A stretch of 64,000 nucleotides of DNA from Streptococcus mitis (GCF_901542415.1 NZ_CABEHV010000004.1:62001-126000), one strand, 5' to 3'. Shown: positions 7,970 through 17,783, counted from the first letter of the stretch. Notes: generated from the letters alone by a model not told the origin. Numbers and translations are program-made.

Positions 7970-9430
7970 ATGTATCCAGATGATAGTTTAACATTGCACA
8001 CGGACTTGTACCAGATTAACATGATGCAGGTTTACTTTGACCAAGGGATTCACAATAAAAAGGCGGTTTTTGAGGTCTATTTCCGTCAGCAACCGTTCAA
8101 TAATGGCTATGCGGTTTTTGCAGGTTTGGAAAGAATTGTGAGTTATCTTGAAGACCTGCGTTTTTCAGATAGTGATATTGCCTATTTGGAGTCGCTAGGC
8201 TATCATGGGGCATTCTTAGACTATCTCCGCAATTTCAAGTTGGAGTTGACCGTTCGTTCTGCCCAAGAAGGGGATTTGGTTTTTGCCAATGAACCGATTG
8301 TGCAGGTGGAAGGACCTCTAGCCCAATGTCAATTGGTAGAAACAGCTCTTTTGAACATCGTCAACTACCAGACCTTGGTGGCGACGAAGGCAGCTCGTAT
8401 TCGTTCAGTCATTGAGGATGAACCATTGATGGAGTTTGGGACACGTCGGGCGCAAGAGATGGATGCGGCCATCTGGGGAACACGCGCAGCGGTGATTGGT
8501 GGCGCTAATGGAACTAGCAACGTGCGTGCGGGTAAGCTCTTTGACATTCCTGTTTTGGGTACCCATGCCCATTCCTTGGTGCAGGTTTATGGTAACGACT
8601 ATGAAGCTTTCAAGGCTTATGCTGCGACCCACAAAAATTGCGTCTTTCTTGTGGATACCTATGACACCCTTCGCATCGGAGTTCCAGCTGCCATTCAGGT
8701 GGCGCGTGAGCTAGGTGACCAGATTAACTTTATGGGTGTGCGAATTGACTCTGGGGATATTGCCTACATTTCTAAGAAAGTCCGTCAGCAACTGGACGAG
8801 GCTGGATTTACAGAGGCTAAGATTTATGCTTCAAATGATTTGGACGAAAATACCATTCTCAACCTCAAGATGCAAAAGGCCAAGATTGATGTCTGGGGTG
8901 TGGGAACCAAGCTGATTACAGCCTATGATCAGCCAGCTCTTGGGGCAGTTTATAAGATTGTTGCAATTGAAGATGAAAATGGGAACATGCGCAATACGAT
9001 TAAGCTGTCAAATAATGCTGAAAAAGTGTCTACACCAGGTAAGAAGCAGGTGTGGCGCATTACCAGTCGTGAAAAAGGCAAGTCAGAAGGCGACTACATC
9101 ACTTATGACGGTGTGGATGTGAGCGACATGACAGAAATCAAGATGTTCCATCCGACCTATACCTACATCAAGAAGACCGTTCGTAATTTTGATGCCGTTC
9201 CTCTCTTGGTGGATATCTTCAAAGACGGAAAATTGATTTACAACCTGCCTAGCCTGACTGAGATTCAGGATTATGCTCGTAAGGAATTTGACAAGCTTTG
9301 GGATGAGTACAAGCGTGTGCTCAATCCGCAGCATTATCCAGTGGATTTGGCGCGTGATGTATGGCAAGATAAGATGGACTTGATTGACAAGATGCGCAAG
9401 GAAGCCCTCGGTGAAGGAGAAGAAGAATGA
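7970..9430 (+). CDS. pncB: Nicotinate phosphoribosyltransferase
   Basis: It converts nicotinate and PRPP, with ATP, to nicotinate mononucleotide, the first step of NAD salvage (Preiss-Handler pathway). The 486-residue length and the N-terminal [15 protein letters not shown] fit the Gram-positive PncB class. The conserved blocks [20 protein letters not shown] and [18 protein letters not shown], and the phosphate-binding region [13 protein letters not shown], are all present. The start ATG follows AGGAAGTAGG. It overlaps nadE by 4 nt, so the two consecutive salvage steps are translationally linked. A TATAAT at 7890-7895 is the likely -10 box. Confidence 0.95.
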   Translation: MYPDDSLTLHTDLYQINMMQVYFDQGIHNKKAVFEVYFRQQPFNNGYAVFAGLERIVSYLEDLRFSDSDIAYLESLGYHGAFLDYLRNFKLELTVRSAQEGDLVFANEPIVQVEGPLAQCQLVETALLNIVNYQTLVATKAARIRSVIEDEPLMEFGTRRAQEMDAAIWGTRAAVIGGANGTSNVRAGKLFDIPVLGTHAHSLVQVYGNDYEAFKAYAATHKNCVFLVDTYDTLRIGVPAAIQVARELGDQINFMGVRIDSGDIAYISKKVRQQLDEAGFTEAKIYASNDLDENTILNLKMQKAKIDVWGVGTKLITAYDQPALGAVYKIVAIEDENGNMRNTIKLSNNAEKVSTPGKKQVWRITSREKGKSEGDYITYDGVDVSDMTEIKMFHPTYTYIKKTVRNFDAVPLLVDIFKDGKLIYNLPSLTEIQDYARKEFDKLWDEYKRVLNPQHYPVDLARDVWQDKMDLIDKMRKEALGEGEEE

Positions 9431-10251
9431 GCTTGCAAGAAACGATTATCCAAGAACTTGGCGTGAAACCAGTCATTGATGCCCAGGGAGAAATCCGTCG
9501 TTCTATTGATTTCTTAAAAAGATACCTGAAAAAACATCCCTTTCTAAAAACCTTTGTACTAGGGATTTCTGGGGGACAAGACTCAACCTTAGCAGGTCGA
9601 TTGGCCCAATTAGCTATGGAAGAACTGCGAGCAGAGACGGGCGACGATAGTTACAAATTTATTGCTGTCCGCCTGCCTTATGGAGTGCAAGCTGATGAAG
9701 CAGACGCTCAAAAAGCCCTAGCCTTCATCCAGCCAGATGTCAGCTTGGTAGTTAATATTAAGGAATCGGCAGATGCTATGACGGCAGCAGTTGAAGCGAC
9801 AGATAGTCCTGTTTCAGACTTCAACAAGGGTAATATCAAGGCTCGTTGTCGTATGATTGCTCAATATGCCCTTGCTGGTGCACATAGCGGAGCGGTCATT
9901 GGAACAGACCACGCTGCGGAAAATATCACAGGTTTCTTTACCAAGTTTGGTGACGGGGGTGCGGATATTCTCCCTCTTTACCGCCTTAATAAACGTCAAG
10001 GAAAACAACTCTTGCAGGAACTTGGCGCAGACCCAGCCCTTTATGAAAAAATCCCAACAGCAGACCTCGAAGAAGACAAACCAGGCCTAGCTGACGAAGT
10101 AGCCCTCGGAGTCACTTATGAAGAGATTGACGACTACCTAGAAGGCAAAACAATCAACCCAGAAGCCCAAACAACTATCGAAAACTGGTGGCACAAAGGC
10201 CAACACAAACGCCACCTACCAATCACCGTATTTGATGACTTTTGGGAGTGA
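9427..10251 (+). CDS. nadE: NH3-dependent NAD synthetase
   Basis: The enzyme amidates nicotinate adenine dinucleotide to NAD using ATP and ammonia. At 274 residues it is the ammonia-dependent, glutaminase-free form. The ATP-pyrophosphatase P-loop [10 protein letters not shown] is at about residue 49, and [20 protein letters not shown], which binds the deamido-NAD and ATP, is intact. The C-terminus [17 protein letters not shown] is typical. The ATG overlaps the stop of pncB. Downstream is a 51-bp hairpin array instead of a single terminator. Confidence 0.95.
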   Translation: MSLQETIIQELGVKPVIDAQGEIRRSIDFLKRYLKKHPFLKTFVLGISGGQDSTLAGRLAQLAMEELRAETGDDSYKFIAVRLPYGVQADEADAQKALAFIQPDVSLVVNIKESADAMTAAVEATDSPVSDFNKGNIKARCRMIAQYALAGAHSGAVIGTDHAAENITGFFTKFGDGGADILPLYRLNKRQGKQLLQELGADPALYEKIPTADLEEDKPGLADEVALGVTYEEIDDYLEGKTINPEAQTTIENWWHKGQHKRHLPITVFDDFWE

Positions 10252-10700
10252 AAATCTCCGGTGGAGATTTTCAGCCTCTCACCTTGAAATAAGAAAGTGA
10301 GAGAAGGTCCAGTGGACCTTTTTAGCTTCTTGCCCTGAAATTAAAAAGCAAGAAAAACCTCCAGTGGAGGTTTTTACCCCGAGCATGGAAACAGGTAAGC
10401 GAGGAAGGTCCGGTAACTCGCAGAGTTTGATTTTCCTTGTCTCACCCCCGCAACGATGACTAGGTTTGAAAAAGCTTGCTAGAGCGCATTTCAAACCAGA
10501 CAGCGACTGCGTCAAGGGATTAGATAAAAAACTCGTTTTCTAGCTGTTACTGAATTTAGTCTTTTTACCCTGAGTCTAAAAATAGGAAAACGAGGAAGGG
10601 CCAGTGGAGGTTTTCAGCCTCTCACCTTGAAATAAGAAAGTGAGAGAAGGTCCGGTGGACCTTTTTAGCTTATTACCTTGATATTCAAAATCAAAACAAG
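10251..10700 (+). repeat. Degenerate tandem array of about 51-bp double-hairpin units
   Basis: Starting at the stop codon of nadE, a unit recurs with cores CC(A/G)GTGG or CCGGT at 10258, 10309, 10360 and 10410, and again at 10601 and 10652. The spacing is 51, 51, 50, then 191, then 51. Each good unit has one short hairpin such as AGGTCC-AGT-GGACCT with T-rich flank, and a second longer one such as CTCTCAC/GTGAGAG. Arms differ between units but stay complementary: ATCTCC/GGAGAT, AGGTCC/GGACCT, ACCTCC/GGAGGT. The middle part (10415-10590) is diverged and contains another 9-bp hairpin, GGTTTGAAA/TTTCAAACC (10463-10497). No gene is supported in the 500 bases. The T-rich hairpins could terminate nadE transcription repeatedly. 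Confidence 0.75.
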
Positions 10701-10751
10701 TTTCAATTGAGATTGGATATAGAATCATCTATCAGAAAGTGAGGTAGTATC

Positions 10752-11303
10752 ATGAAAGCAATCGGTACGCAAATATTACAAACAGAACGTTTGATTTTAA
10801 GAAGATTTGTGGAGAGTGATGCAGAGGCCATGTTTCAAAATTGGTCTTCGTCTGCTGAGAATCTGACCTATGTCACTTGGAACCCCCATCCTGATGTCGA
10901 AGTGACTCGAAATTCGATCCGAAATTGGGTTGTTTCCTATGATAATCCCAACTATTACAAATGGGCTATTTGTCTCAAAGAAAATCCAGAGCAAGTGATT
11001 GGAGATATCAGCATTGTTGAAATACACGAGGAAGATTCAAGTTGTGAAATTGGCTATATTCTAGGCAAGGCTTACTGGGGACGTGGGATTATGACAGAGG
11101 CCTTGAAAGCTGTTTTGTACTTTTGTTTTACTCAAGCAGGTTTTCAAAATGTTAGAGCACGATATGCTAGTCTCAATCCAGCTTCAGGTCGTGTCATGGA
11201 GAAGGCTGGAATGTCCTATTTAAAAACAATTGTCAATGGTGTAGAGAGAAAAGGCTATCTGGCGGACCTAATTTATTATCAGATAAGTAGGAAAGACAGA
11301 TAA
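10752..11303 (+). CDS. GNAT acetyltransferase, RimJ/RimL-like
   Basis: The 183-residue protein starts with the TERLILRRF motif of the Acetyltransf_3 family. The acetyl-CoA loop region is YILGKAYWGRGIMTEALKAV (about 97-116), and the later segment NPASGRVMEKAGM is also typical. Such enzymes acetylate ribosomal protein N-termini or small amines; the substrate here is unknown. The start ATG has GTGAGGTAG upstream. It stands alone between the hairpin array and the Rpn gene. Confidence 0.85.
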   Translation: MKAIGTQILQTERLILRRFVESDAEAMFQNWSSSAENLTYVTWNPHPDVEVTRNSIRNWVVSYDNPNYYKWAICLKENPEQVIGDISIVEIHEEDSSCEIGYILGKAYWGRGIMTEALKAVLYFCFTQAGFQNVRARYASLNPASGRVMEKAGMSYLKTIVNGVERKGYLADLIYYQISRKDR

Positions 11304-11456
11304 GTTTAAAATTTTACTGATAATTTAGCGTTTATCCGCTATCTTAGTTTATTATTTTCTATTTCATTTATCCATTTTTTTCCGAATAAATAGATAGTAG
11401 CAGTGAATCTAGTAAACCTAGATTTAAAACTGTGATATAATAAAAGGAGGAAAAGG

Positions 11457-12380
11457 ATGATTCTAAGACATCCGGGCATTAGCCCAACAAATGACTTGGT
11501 TGCTAAGAAAATCTTTAGTAATCCAGAAATCACTTGTCAATTTATCCGTGATATGCTGGACTTACCAGCCAAAAATGTGACGATTTTGGAGGGAAGCAAT
11601 ATTCATGTCTTGCCTTCCCTGCCGTACTCGGCCCAGGATTTCTATACCAGTATAGATGTTTTAACTGAACTAGATAATGGAACTCAAGTAATCATTGAGA
11701 TTCAGGTGCATCATCAGAATTTTTTCATCAATCGCCTGTGGGCTTACTTGTGCAGTCAGGTCAATCAAAACCTAGAAAAAATTCGTCAGCAAGAAGGCAA
11801 TACCCACCAGAGCTACAAACATATTGCCCCAGTATACGCTATCGCTATTGTGGATAGCAATTACTTCTCAGATGATTTAGCTTTTCATAGCTTTAGCATG
11901 CGAGAGGACACGACAGGAGAGGTTTTAACCATAACCAATAATGGACAAGAAAACCATTTGGTCAAGATGGCATTCTTGGAACTAAAAAAGTACAGAGAAA
12001 CCAGCAAGGACAAGGTTCGCAAGCCGTGGTTGGAGTTTTTTGGCAATAAGCCCTTTACCCAACAACCCGAGCGAGCCATCAGCCAAGCAGACCAACTGCT
12101 GGATTACAAGAGCTGGTCCGAGGAGGACAGGAAAATGTTTAGTGAACAACGCAGACGCGAAGAACAAGCCTTGTTAGCACAGGACTATGCCTTGGAACAA
12201 GCTGAAGAAAAAGGCTTAGAACGTGGTCTTGAACGAGGACGAGCAGAGGGACTTGAACGTGGGAAGGTTGAAGGAAGAGTCTTTGCTTTCTTAGATATGG
12301 TTCGCCAAGGTCTTCTGACTTCAGAGGTTGCGAGTGAGCAGCTGGGCATGACTGTCGCTGAGTTTGAGGCGCTGTTGTAA
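11457..12380 (+). CDS. Rpn-family recombination-promoting nuclease (PD-(D/E)XK)
   Basis: The 307-residue product matches the Rpn/YhgA family, often labelled transposase_31 or PDDEXK_2. The N-terminus has the family start NDLVAKKIFSNPEI. The nuclease core is seen as DFYTSIDVLTELDNG and VIIEIQVHHQNFFINRLW, where D, E and Q form the metal site. The C-terminal tail carries RGLERGRAEGLERGKVEG repeats, a region known to vary in number in this family. Members are DNA endonucleases linked to recombination and phage resistance. The start ATG follows AAAGGAGGAAA. A decayed copy of part of the same gene sits just downstream. Confidence 0.85.
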   Translation: MILRHPGISPTNDLVAKKIFSNPEITCQFIRDMLDLPAKNVTILEGSNIHVLPSLPYSAQDFYTSIDVLTELDNGTQVIIEIQVHHQNFFINRLWAYLCSQVNQNLEKIRQQEGNTHQSYKHIAPVYAIAIVDSNYFSDDLAFHSFSMREDTTGEVLTITNNGQENHLVKMAFLELKKYRETSKDKVRKPWLEFFGNKPFTQQPERAISQADQLLDYKSWSEEDRKMFSEQRRREEQALLAQDYALEQAEEKGLERGLERGRAEGLERGKVEGRVFAFLDMVRQGLLTSEVASEQLGMTVAEFEALL

Positions 12381-12382
12381 GA

Positions 12383-12470
12383 CCATCACCAGATGGCATT
12401 CTTGGAATTAAAAAATACAGAGAAACTAGCAAAGATAAGGTTTGCAAGCTGTGATTGGAATTTTTCTAAA
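12383..12470 (+). pseudogene. Remnant of a second Rpn-family gene
   Basis: The sequence matches, with substitutions and a one-base loss, the part of the Rpn gene at about 11960-12045 that encodes MAFLELKKYRETSKDK. It has neither start nor end and now lies 3 nt after the stop of the intact copy. It points to an old tandem duplication or a gene exchange. Confidence 0.7.
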
Positions 12471-12484
12471 TCAGTAAGTCAATG

Positions 12485-12522
12485 ACAGATTTTTCCGTGA
12501 TAGATGGAAGAATCTGTTTTTA
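12485..12522 (+). terminator. Intrinsic terminator after the Rpn region
   Basis: The arms ACAGATTTTTCC and GGAAGAATCTGT pair over 12 positions with one wobble, followed by TTTTTAG. Confidence 0.8.
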
Positions 12523-12550
12523 GTTATGCTAGATGTGAGCTATGCAACAG

Positions 12551-12703
12551 TAATACTCTTCGAAAATCTCTTCAAACCACGTCAGCTTCACCTTGCCGTA
12601 TGTTTTGAGCTGACTTCGTCAGTTTTATCTGCAATCTCAAAGCTGTATTTTGAGTAACCTGCGGCTAGCTTCCTAGTTTGCTCTTTGATTTTCATTGGGG
12701 ATA
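12551..12703 (+). repeat. BOX element (boxA-boxB-boxC)
   Basis: The boxA start TAATACTCTTCGAAAATC, the middle ending in GTTTTATCTGCAATCTCAAA and the boxC end CTTTGATTTTCATTG match the mobile BOX repeats known from S. pneumoniae and relatives. The element lies in the 470-bp gap before ccdA. The rest of that gap holds the Rpn remnant, a terminator and, near 12814-12819, a TATAAT box for ccdA. Confidence 0.85.
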
Positions 12704-12851
12704 AGATAGCTTACCTTTTGTCTTCATGCTTCTTTTTATTTTTTTGAAATATAACCTGATTAAATTCCTATTTTTCCCTATCATTATCCCTGTTTTTTCT
12801 GGAGTGTTGGGGCTATAATAGTCCTATCAAATCAAAGAATGGAGGGAGGTA

Positions 12852-13562
12852 ATGGATACGATTATCTTTTTTATCAGTGTTTTTCTTGCTGGAATTCTTT
12901 CCTTCTTTTCTCCTTGTATTTTACCCTTGTTACCGGTCTATGCAGGGGTCTTGTTGGATGATAAAGATGGCGGTCAGGCTTCTAGCGGCAAATTTTCAAT
13001 CTCAATTGTTAGTTTATTGAGAACTCTAGCTTTCATAGCGGGGATTTCCTTTATCTTTATCCTACTGGGTTATGGAGCTGGCTTTTTAGGAGACTTGTTG
13101 TATGCCTCTTGGTTTCAGTATGTGACGGGTGCGGTTATCATTCTCTTGGGCTTGCACCAGATGGAAATCTTACATTTTCAGGGACTCTACAAGGAAAGAA
13201 GACTACAATTAAAGAGACAGGGGCAAAAGGGTAAGGGCTATAGTCAGGCATTTTTACTGGGCTTGACCTTTAGTTTTGCTTGGATGCCTTGTGTAGGGCC
13301 AGTTCTTGGTTCTGTTTTGGCCTTGGCGGCTTCAGGTGGTTCAGGTGTTTGGCAGGGGGCTGCTCTCATGTTGGTTTACACGCTAGGTTTGGCACTACCA
13401 TTTTTGGTTCTAGCTCTAGCCTCCAGCTATGTTTTGAAACATTTCCGAAAACTCCATCCTTATCTAGGAATCCTCAAAAAAGTGGGTGGTTTCCTCATTA
13501 TCGTGATGGGAATTTTGGTTCTTTTAGGAAATGCTTCCATTTTGACTACATTATTTGAATAG
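12852..13562 (+). CDS. ccdA: CcdA-family thiol-disulfide membrane transporter
   Basis: CcdA moves reducing equivalents from cytoplasmic thioredoxin across the membrane to extracellular thioredoxin-like proteins. The 236-residue protein has six predicted helices. Both redox cysteines are visible in conserved proline contexts: FFSPCILPLLPVY (about residues 18-30) and WMPCVGPVLG (about 143-152). The ATG follows GGAGGGAGG. The next two genes encode its expected clients, a thioredoxin-like lipoprotein and MsrAB, matching the ccdA1-etrx1-msrAB1 set of pneumococcus. Confidence 0.93.
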   Translation: MDTIIFFISVFLAGILSFFSPCILPLLPVYAGVLLDDKDGGQASSGKFSISIVSLLRTLAFIAGISFIFILLGYGAGFLGDLLYASWFQYVTGAVIILLGLHQMEILHFQGLYKERRLQLKRQGQKGKGYSQAFLLGLTFSFAWMPCVGPVLGSVLALAASGGSGVWQGAALMLVYTLGLALPFLVLALASSYVLKHFRKLHPYLGILKKVGGFLIIVMGILVLLGNASILTTLFE

Positions 13563-13575
13563 AGAGGAAGAAGAA

Positions 13576-14139
13576 ATGAAAAAATGGCAAACATGTCTCC
13601 TTGGAGTAGGCTCAATCTGTTGTTTAGCAGCCTGTTCGGCTAAAAATATGTCAGACGAATCTACTATGAAGGAGCAAACAAAAACAGAACAAGTCAGTGC
13701 GCAAACTGCGACTAAAGGTCAGGCGGTTGCTGATTTTGAACTGACGGGAGTAGATGGCAAGACCTACCGCTTGTCTGATTATAAGGGTAAGAAAGTCTAT
13801 CTCAAATTCTGGGCTTCTTGGTGTTCCATCTGTCTAGCTAGTCTTCCAGATACGGATGAGATTGCTAAGGATGCTGGTGATGATTATGTGGTCTTGACAG
13901 TGGTGTCTCCTGGACACAAGGGGGAACAAGCTGAAGCAGACTTTAAGAACTGGTACAAGGGTTTGGATTATAAAAATTTTCCAGTTCTAATTGACCCGTC
14001 AGGCAAACTTTTAGAAAGCTATGGTGTCCGTTCTTACCCAACTCAAGCCTTTATAGACAAGGAAGGCAAGCTGGTCAAAACACAACCAGGCTTTATGGAT
14101 AAGGATATGATTTTAAAGACATTGAAAGAAATGGGGTAG
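13576..14139 (+). CDS. etrx1: Extracellular thioredoxin-family lipoprotein (Etrx1-like)
   Basis: The product passes electrons from CcdA to MsrAB on the cell surface. The start is ATG 13576, 7 nt after a GAGGAAG site; the TTG at 13555 lies inside ccdA and is less likely. The lipobox CCLAACSA follows a short hydrophobic stretch. The mature protein is a TlpA/ResA-like thioredoxin fold with the redox motif WASWCSICLASLP, then the cis-proline region VRSYPTQAFID. The length of 187 residues is usual. It is co-transcribed with ccdA and msrAB, 9 nt from the latter. Confidence 0.9.
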   Translation: MKKWQTCLLGVGSICCLAACSAKNMSDESTMKEQTKTEQVSAQTATKGQAVADFELTGVDGKTYRLSDYKGKKVYLKFWASWCSICLASLPDTDEIAKDAGDDYVVLTVVSPGHKGEQAEADFKNWYKGLDYKNFPVLIDPSGKLLESYGVRSYPTQAFIDKEGKLVKTQPGFMDKDMILKTLKEMG

Positions 14140-14148
14140 AGAAAGGTC

Positions 14149-15261
14149 ATGAATGATAAAGTAAAATTGTTTGTCTTGGCAGGGATTTTTTTCCTAGCCA
14201 TAACCGGTTTCTATTTTCTATTGATGCGAAATGCAGGGCAGACAGATAGCTCGCAAATTGAGAAAGCATCAGTTAGCCAAGGAGGAAAAACAGTGAAAAA
14301 AACAGAAGTTAGTAAAGATGCAGACTTGCACGAAATTTATCTAGCTGGGGGATGTTTCTGGGGAGTGGAGGAATACTTCTCACGCGTTCCCGGGGTGACA
14401 GATGCCGTATCAGGCTATGCAAATGGTAGAGGGGAAACAACCAAGTACGAGTTGATTAACCAAACAGGACATGCGGAAACTGTCCATGTTACTTATGATG
14501 CCAATCAAATTTCTCTCAAGGAAATCCTGCTTCATTATTTCCGCATTATCAATCCAACCAGCAAAAATAAACAAGGAAATGATGTGGGAACCCAGTACCG
14601 TACCGGCGTTTATTACACAGATGACAAGGATTTAGAGGTAATCAACCAAGTCTTTGATGAGGTAGCTAAGAAATACGATCAACCTCTAGCAGTTGAAAAG
14701 GAGGCTTTGAAGAATTTTGTAGTGGCAGAGGATTACCACCAAGACTATCTCAAGAAAAATCCAAATGGCTACTGCCATATCAATGTTAATCAGGCGGCCT
14801 ATCCCGTCATAGATGCCAGCAAATATCCAAAACCAAGTGATGAAGAATTGAAAAAGACCCTGTCACCTGAGGAGTATGCAGTCACCCAGAAAAACCAAAC
14901 AGAACGAGCTTTCTCAAATCGATACTGGGATAAATTTGAATCTGGTATCTATGTGGATGTGGCAACTGGTGAACCCCTCTTTTCATCAAAGGATAAGTTT
15001 GAGTCTGGTTGTGGCTGGCCTAGTTTCACCCAACCCATTAGTCCAGATGTCGCCACCTACAAGGAAGATAAGTCTTACAATATGACACGCATGGAAGTGC
15101 GGAGCCGAGTTGGAGATTCTCACCTTGGCCATGTCTTTACGGATGGACCACAGGACAAGGGTGGCTTGCGCTACTGTATCAATAGTCTCTCTATTCGATT
15201 TATTCCCAAAGACCAAATGGAAGAAAAAGGCTACGCTTATTTACTAGATTATGTTGATTAA
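14149..15261 (+). CDS. msrAB: Surface methionine sulfoxide reductase MsrA-MsrB fusion
   Basis: The enzyme reduces both S- and R-methionine sulfoxide in exported proteins. A single N-terminal membrane anchor (about residues 7-25) is followed by a linker. The MsrA domain has its nucleophile in [11 protein letters not shown] (about residue 67) and runs to about 215. The MsrB domain has CGWPSF and the catalytic end [13 protein letters not shown]. At 370 residues it has the size of pneumococcal MsrAB1. This species makes H2O2 through SpxB and LctO, also in this window, so surface methionine repair is physiologically expected. Confidence 0.95.
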   Translation: MNDKVKLFVLAGIFFLAITGFYFLLMRNAGQTDSSQIEKASVSQGGKTVKKTEVSKDADLHEIYLAGGCFWGVEEYFSRVPGVTDAVSGYANGRGETTKYELINQTGHAETVHVTYDANQISLKEILLHYFRIINPTSKNKQGNDVGTQYRTGVYYTDDKDLEVINQVFDEVAKKYDQPLAVEKEALKNFVVAEDYHQDYLKKNPNGYCHINVNQAAYPVIDASKYPKPSDEELKKTLSPEEYAVTQKNQTERAFSNRYWDKFESGIYVDVATGEPLFSSKDKFESGCGWPSFTQPISPDVATYKEDKSYNMTRMEVRSRVGDSHLGHVFTDGPQDKGGLRYCINSLSIRFIPKDQMEEKGYAYLLDYVD

Positions 15262-15331
15262 GAGGGCTTTCCTAAGCAGTTAGAGGAGAATTTTGCTATA
15301 CTGATACTAGTAAGTGACAAAGGAGCAGACC

Positions 15332-16060
15332 ATGACCTATACAATCTTAATCGTAGAAGATGAATATCTGGTAAGACAAGGCTTGACTAAACTGGTCAAT
15401 GTAGCAGCCTACGATATGGAAATCATCGGTCAAGCTGAAAATGGAAGACAGGCTTGGGAATTGATACAAAAGCAGGTGCCAGATATCATTTTAACCGATA
15501 TCAACATGCCTCAGCTAAATGGAATCCAGTTAGCCAGTCTGGTCCGAGAAACCTATCCTCAGGTTCATTTGGTCTTTTTAACAGGCTACGATGATTTTGA
15601 TTATGCCTTGTCTGCTGTCAAACTAGGTGTGGACGACTACCTGCTTAAACCCTTTTCTCGTCAGGATATCGAAGAAATGTTGGGGAAAATCAAGCAAAAG
15701 TTGGATAAGGAAGAGAAAGAAGAGCAGTTACAAGATCTATTGACCGATAAGTTTGAAGGAAACATGGCCCAGAAAATCCAGTCCCATCTGGCTGATAGCC
15801 AGTTTAGTTTAAAGTCTTTGGCCAGTGACTTGGGCTTTAGTCCGACTTATCTGAGTTCTTTGATTAAGAAAGAGTTGGGACTGCCTTTTCAGGATTATCT
15901 GGTGAGAGAACGTGTCAAACAAGCCAAACTCTTGCTTTTGACTACAGATCTGAAGATTTATGAGATAGCCGAAAAGGTTGGTTTTGAAGATATGAACTAT
16001 TTTACCCAACGTTTTAAACAGATTGCAGGTGTGACACCTCGTCAGTTTAAGAAGGGGTAA
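15332..16060 (+). CDS. Response regulator with AraC-type output domain (TCS09 / ZmpR-like)
   Basis: The N-terminal receiver has the acidic pair VEDE, the phospho-acceptor in DIILTDINMPQLNG (D at about residue 54) and the conserved lysine in DYLLKPF. The C-terminal part (about 140-242) is an AraC helix-turn-helix: SLKSLASDLGFSPTYLSSL and IAEKVGFEDMNYFTQRFK. I chose ATG 15332 after AAGGAGCAG over the GTG at 15314. An extended -10 (TGCTATACT, 15294-15302) lies upstream. The histidine kinase follows after 5 nt. In pneumococcus the matching pair lies beside zmpB and is thought to control it. Confidence 0.9.
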   Translation: MTYTILIVEDEYLVRQGLTKLVNVAAYDMEIIGQAENGRQAWELIQKQVPDIILTDINMPQLNGIQLASLVRETYPQVHLVFLTGYDDFDYALSAVKLGVDDYLLKPFSRQDIEEMLGKIKQKLDKEEKEEQLQDLLTDKFEGNMAQKIQSHLADSQFSLKSLASDLGFSPTYLSSLIKKELGLPFQDYLVRERVKQAKLLLLTTDLKIYEIAEKVGFEDMNYFTQRFKQIAGVTPRQFKKG

Positions 16061-16065
16061 GGTCG

Positions 16066-17757
16066 ATGAAGCGTTCTTCTCTCCTAGTCAGAATGGTTAT
16101 TTCCATCTTTCTGGTCTTTCTCATTCTCCTAGCTCTAGTTGGGACTTTCTACTATCAATCTAGTTCTTCAGCCATTGAGGCTACCATTGAAGGCAATAGC
16201 CAAACGACTATAAGCCAGACTAGCCACTTTATTCAGTCTTATATCAAAAAATTAGAAAGCACCTCGACCAGTTTGACCCAGCAGACGGATGTTCTAGCCT
16301 ATGCTGAGAATTCTAGTCAAGACAAGATTAAGGGAATCCGAAATCTGTTTTTGACCATCTTAAAGTCAGATCAGGACTTGAAAACTGTTGTGCTGGTGAC
16401 CAAATCCGGTCAGGTCATTTCTACAGATGATAGTGTGCAAATGAAAACCTCCTCAGATATGATGGCTGAGGATTGGTATCAAAAGGCCATTCATCAGGGA
16501 GCCATGCCCGTTTTGACACCAGCTCGTAAATCGGACAGTCAATGGGTCATTTCTGTCACTCAAGAACTTGTTGATGTAAAGGGAGCCAATCTGGGTGTGA
16601 TTCGTTTGGATATTTCTTATGAAACTCTGGAAGCCTATCTCAATCAACTTCAGTTGGGTCAGCAGGGTTTTGCCTTTATCATCAATGAAAAGCATGAATT
16701 TGTTTATCATCCTCAACACACAGTTTATAGTTCGTCTAGCGAAATGGAGGCCATGAAACCCTATATTGAGACAGGGCAGGGCTATACTCCAGATTACAAA
16801 TCCTACGTCAGTCAGGAAAAGATAGCAGGAACTGATTGGACGGTGCTTGGTGTGTCTTCGCTGGAGAAGTTAGACCAGGTTCGGAGTCAACTCATGTGGA
16901 CCTTGCTTGGAGCCAGTGTCACCTCTCTTCTTGCCTGTCTCTGCTTGGTGTGGCTTAGTCTTAAACGCTGGATTGCTCCTCTGAATGACTTGAGAGAAAC
17001 CATGCTGGAGATTGCTTCTGGTAATCAGAATCTTCGTGCCAAGGAAGCGGGTGCTTATGAACTGAGAGAGGTGACTCGCCAGTTCAATGCTATGTTGGAT
17101 CAGATTGGTCAGCTCATGGCAGATGTTCGCAGGCAAGAAGAAAGGACACGTCAGTATGAACTTCAAGCTTTATCAAGCCAGATTAATCCGCATTTCCTCT
17201 ATAACACCTTGGACACTATCATCTGGATGGCTGAATTTCAGGATAGTCAGAGAGTGGTTCAGGTGACCAAGTCCTTGGCAACCTATTTCCGCTTGGCGCT
17301 CAATCAAGGCAAGGATTTGATTTGCCTGTCTGATGAAATCAATCATGTCCGCCAGTATCTCTTTATCCAGAAACAACGCTATGGAGATAAGCTGGAATAC
17401 GAGATTGCTGAAAATCCAGCCTTTGATAAGCTAGTCTTGCCTAAGCTGGTCCTACAACCCCTTGTAGAGAATGCCCTTTACCATGGTATCAAGGAGAAGG
17501 AAGGTCAGGGACATATTAGAGTTTCTGTCCAGAAACAGGAGACAGGACTAGTCATCCGCATTGAGGATGATGGGGTTGGTTTCCAAGATGCTAGCGATAG
17601 TAGTCAAAGTCAACTCAAACGTGGGGGAGTTGGTCTTCAAAATGTTGAACAGCGGCTCAAACTTCATTTTGGAGAAGATTACCAAATGAAGATTGATTCT
17701 ATTCCCTCAAAAGGTACGACAGTAGAAATATACATAAATAGAATAGAAACTAGTTAA
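16066..17757 (+). CDS. Sensor histidine kinase of the LytS/YesM type (TCS09 / ZmpS-like)
   Basis: The 563-residue kinase has a membrane helix at about 8-28, an extracellular dCache-like sensor domain of about 250 residues, a second helix at about 280-300, then HAMP, His_kinase and HATPase domains. The phospho-acceptor histidine lies in SQINPHFLYNTLDTIIW, and the ATP lid shows PLVENALYHGIKEKEGQG and EDDGVGF. It partners the AraC-type regulator immediately upstream. The external ligand is not known. A terminator follows the stop. Confidence 0.92.
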   Translation: MKRSSLLVRMVISIFLVFLILLALVGTFYYQSSSSAIEATIEGNSQTTISQTSHFIQSYIKKLESTSTSLTQQTDVLAYAENSSQDKIKGIRNLFLTILKSDQDLKTVVLVTKSGQVISTDDSVQMKTSSDMMAEDWYQKAIHQGAMPVLTPARKSDSQWVISVTQELVDVKGANLGVIRLDISYETLEAYLNQLQLGQQGFAFIINEKHEFVYHPQHTVYSSSSEMEAMKPYIETGQGYTPDYKSYVSQEKIAGTDWTVLGVSSLEKLDQVRSQLMWTLLGASVTSLLACLCLVWLSLKRWIAPLNDLRETMLEIASGNQNLRAKEAGAYELREVTRQFNAMLDQIGQLMADVRRQEERTRQYELQALSSQINPHFLYNTLDTIIWMAEFQDSQRVVQVTKSLATYFRLALNQGKDLICLSDEINHVRQYLFIQKQRYGDKLEYEIAENPAFDKLVLPKLVLQPLVENALYHGIKEKEGQGHIRVSVQKQETGLVIRIEDDGVGFQDASDSSQSQLKRGGVGLQNVEQRLKLHFGEDYQMKIDSIPSKGTTVEIYINRIETS

Positions 17758-17783
17758 CTCCCAGTCAATTCTGGGAGTTTTAT
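17756..17783 (+). terminator. Intrinsic terminator after the kinase gene
   Basis: A perfect 9-bp stem AACTCCCAG/CTGGGAGTT is followed by TTTAT. Confidence 0.85.

Noticed and set aside
8496..9367. Open frames in other frames of pncB
   Set aside because: They are shadows of a long well-conserved enzyme gene with no start signals of their own.
10279..10515. Minus-strand open frame of 78 codons within the hairpin array
   Set aside because: It results from the repeat structure; there is no ribosome binding site and the product is low complexity.
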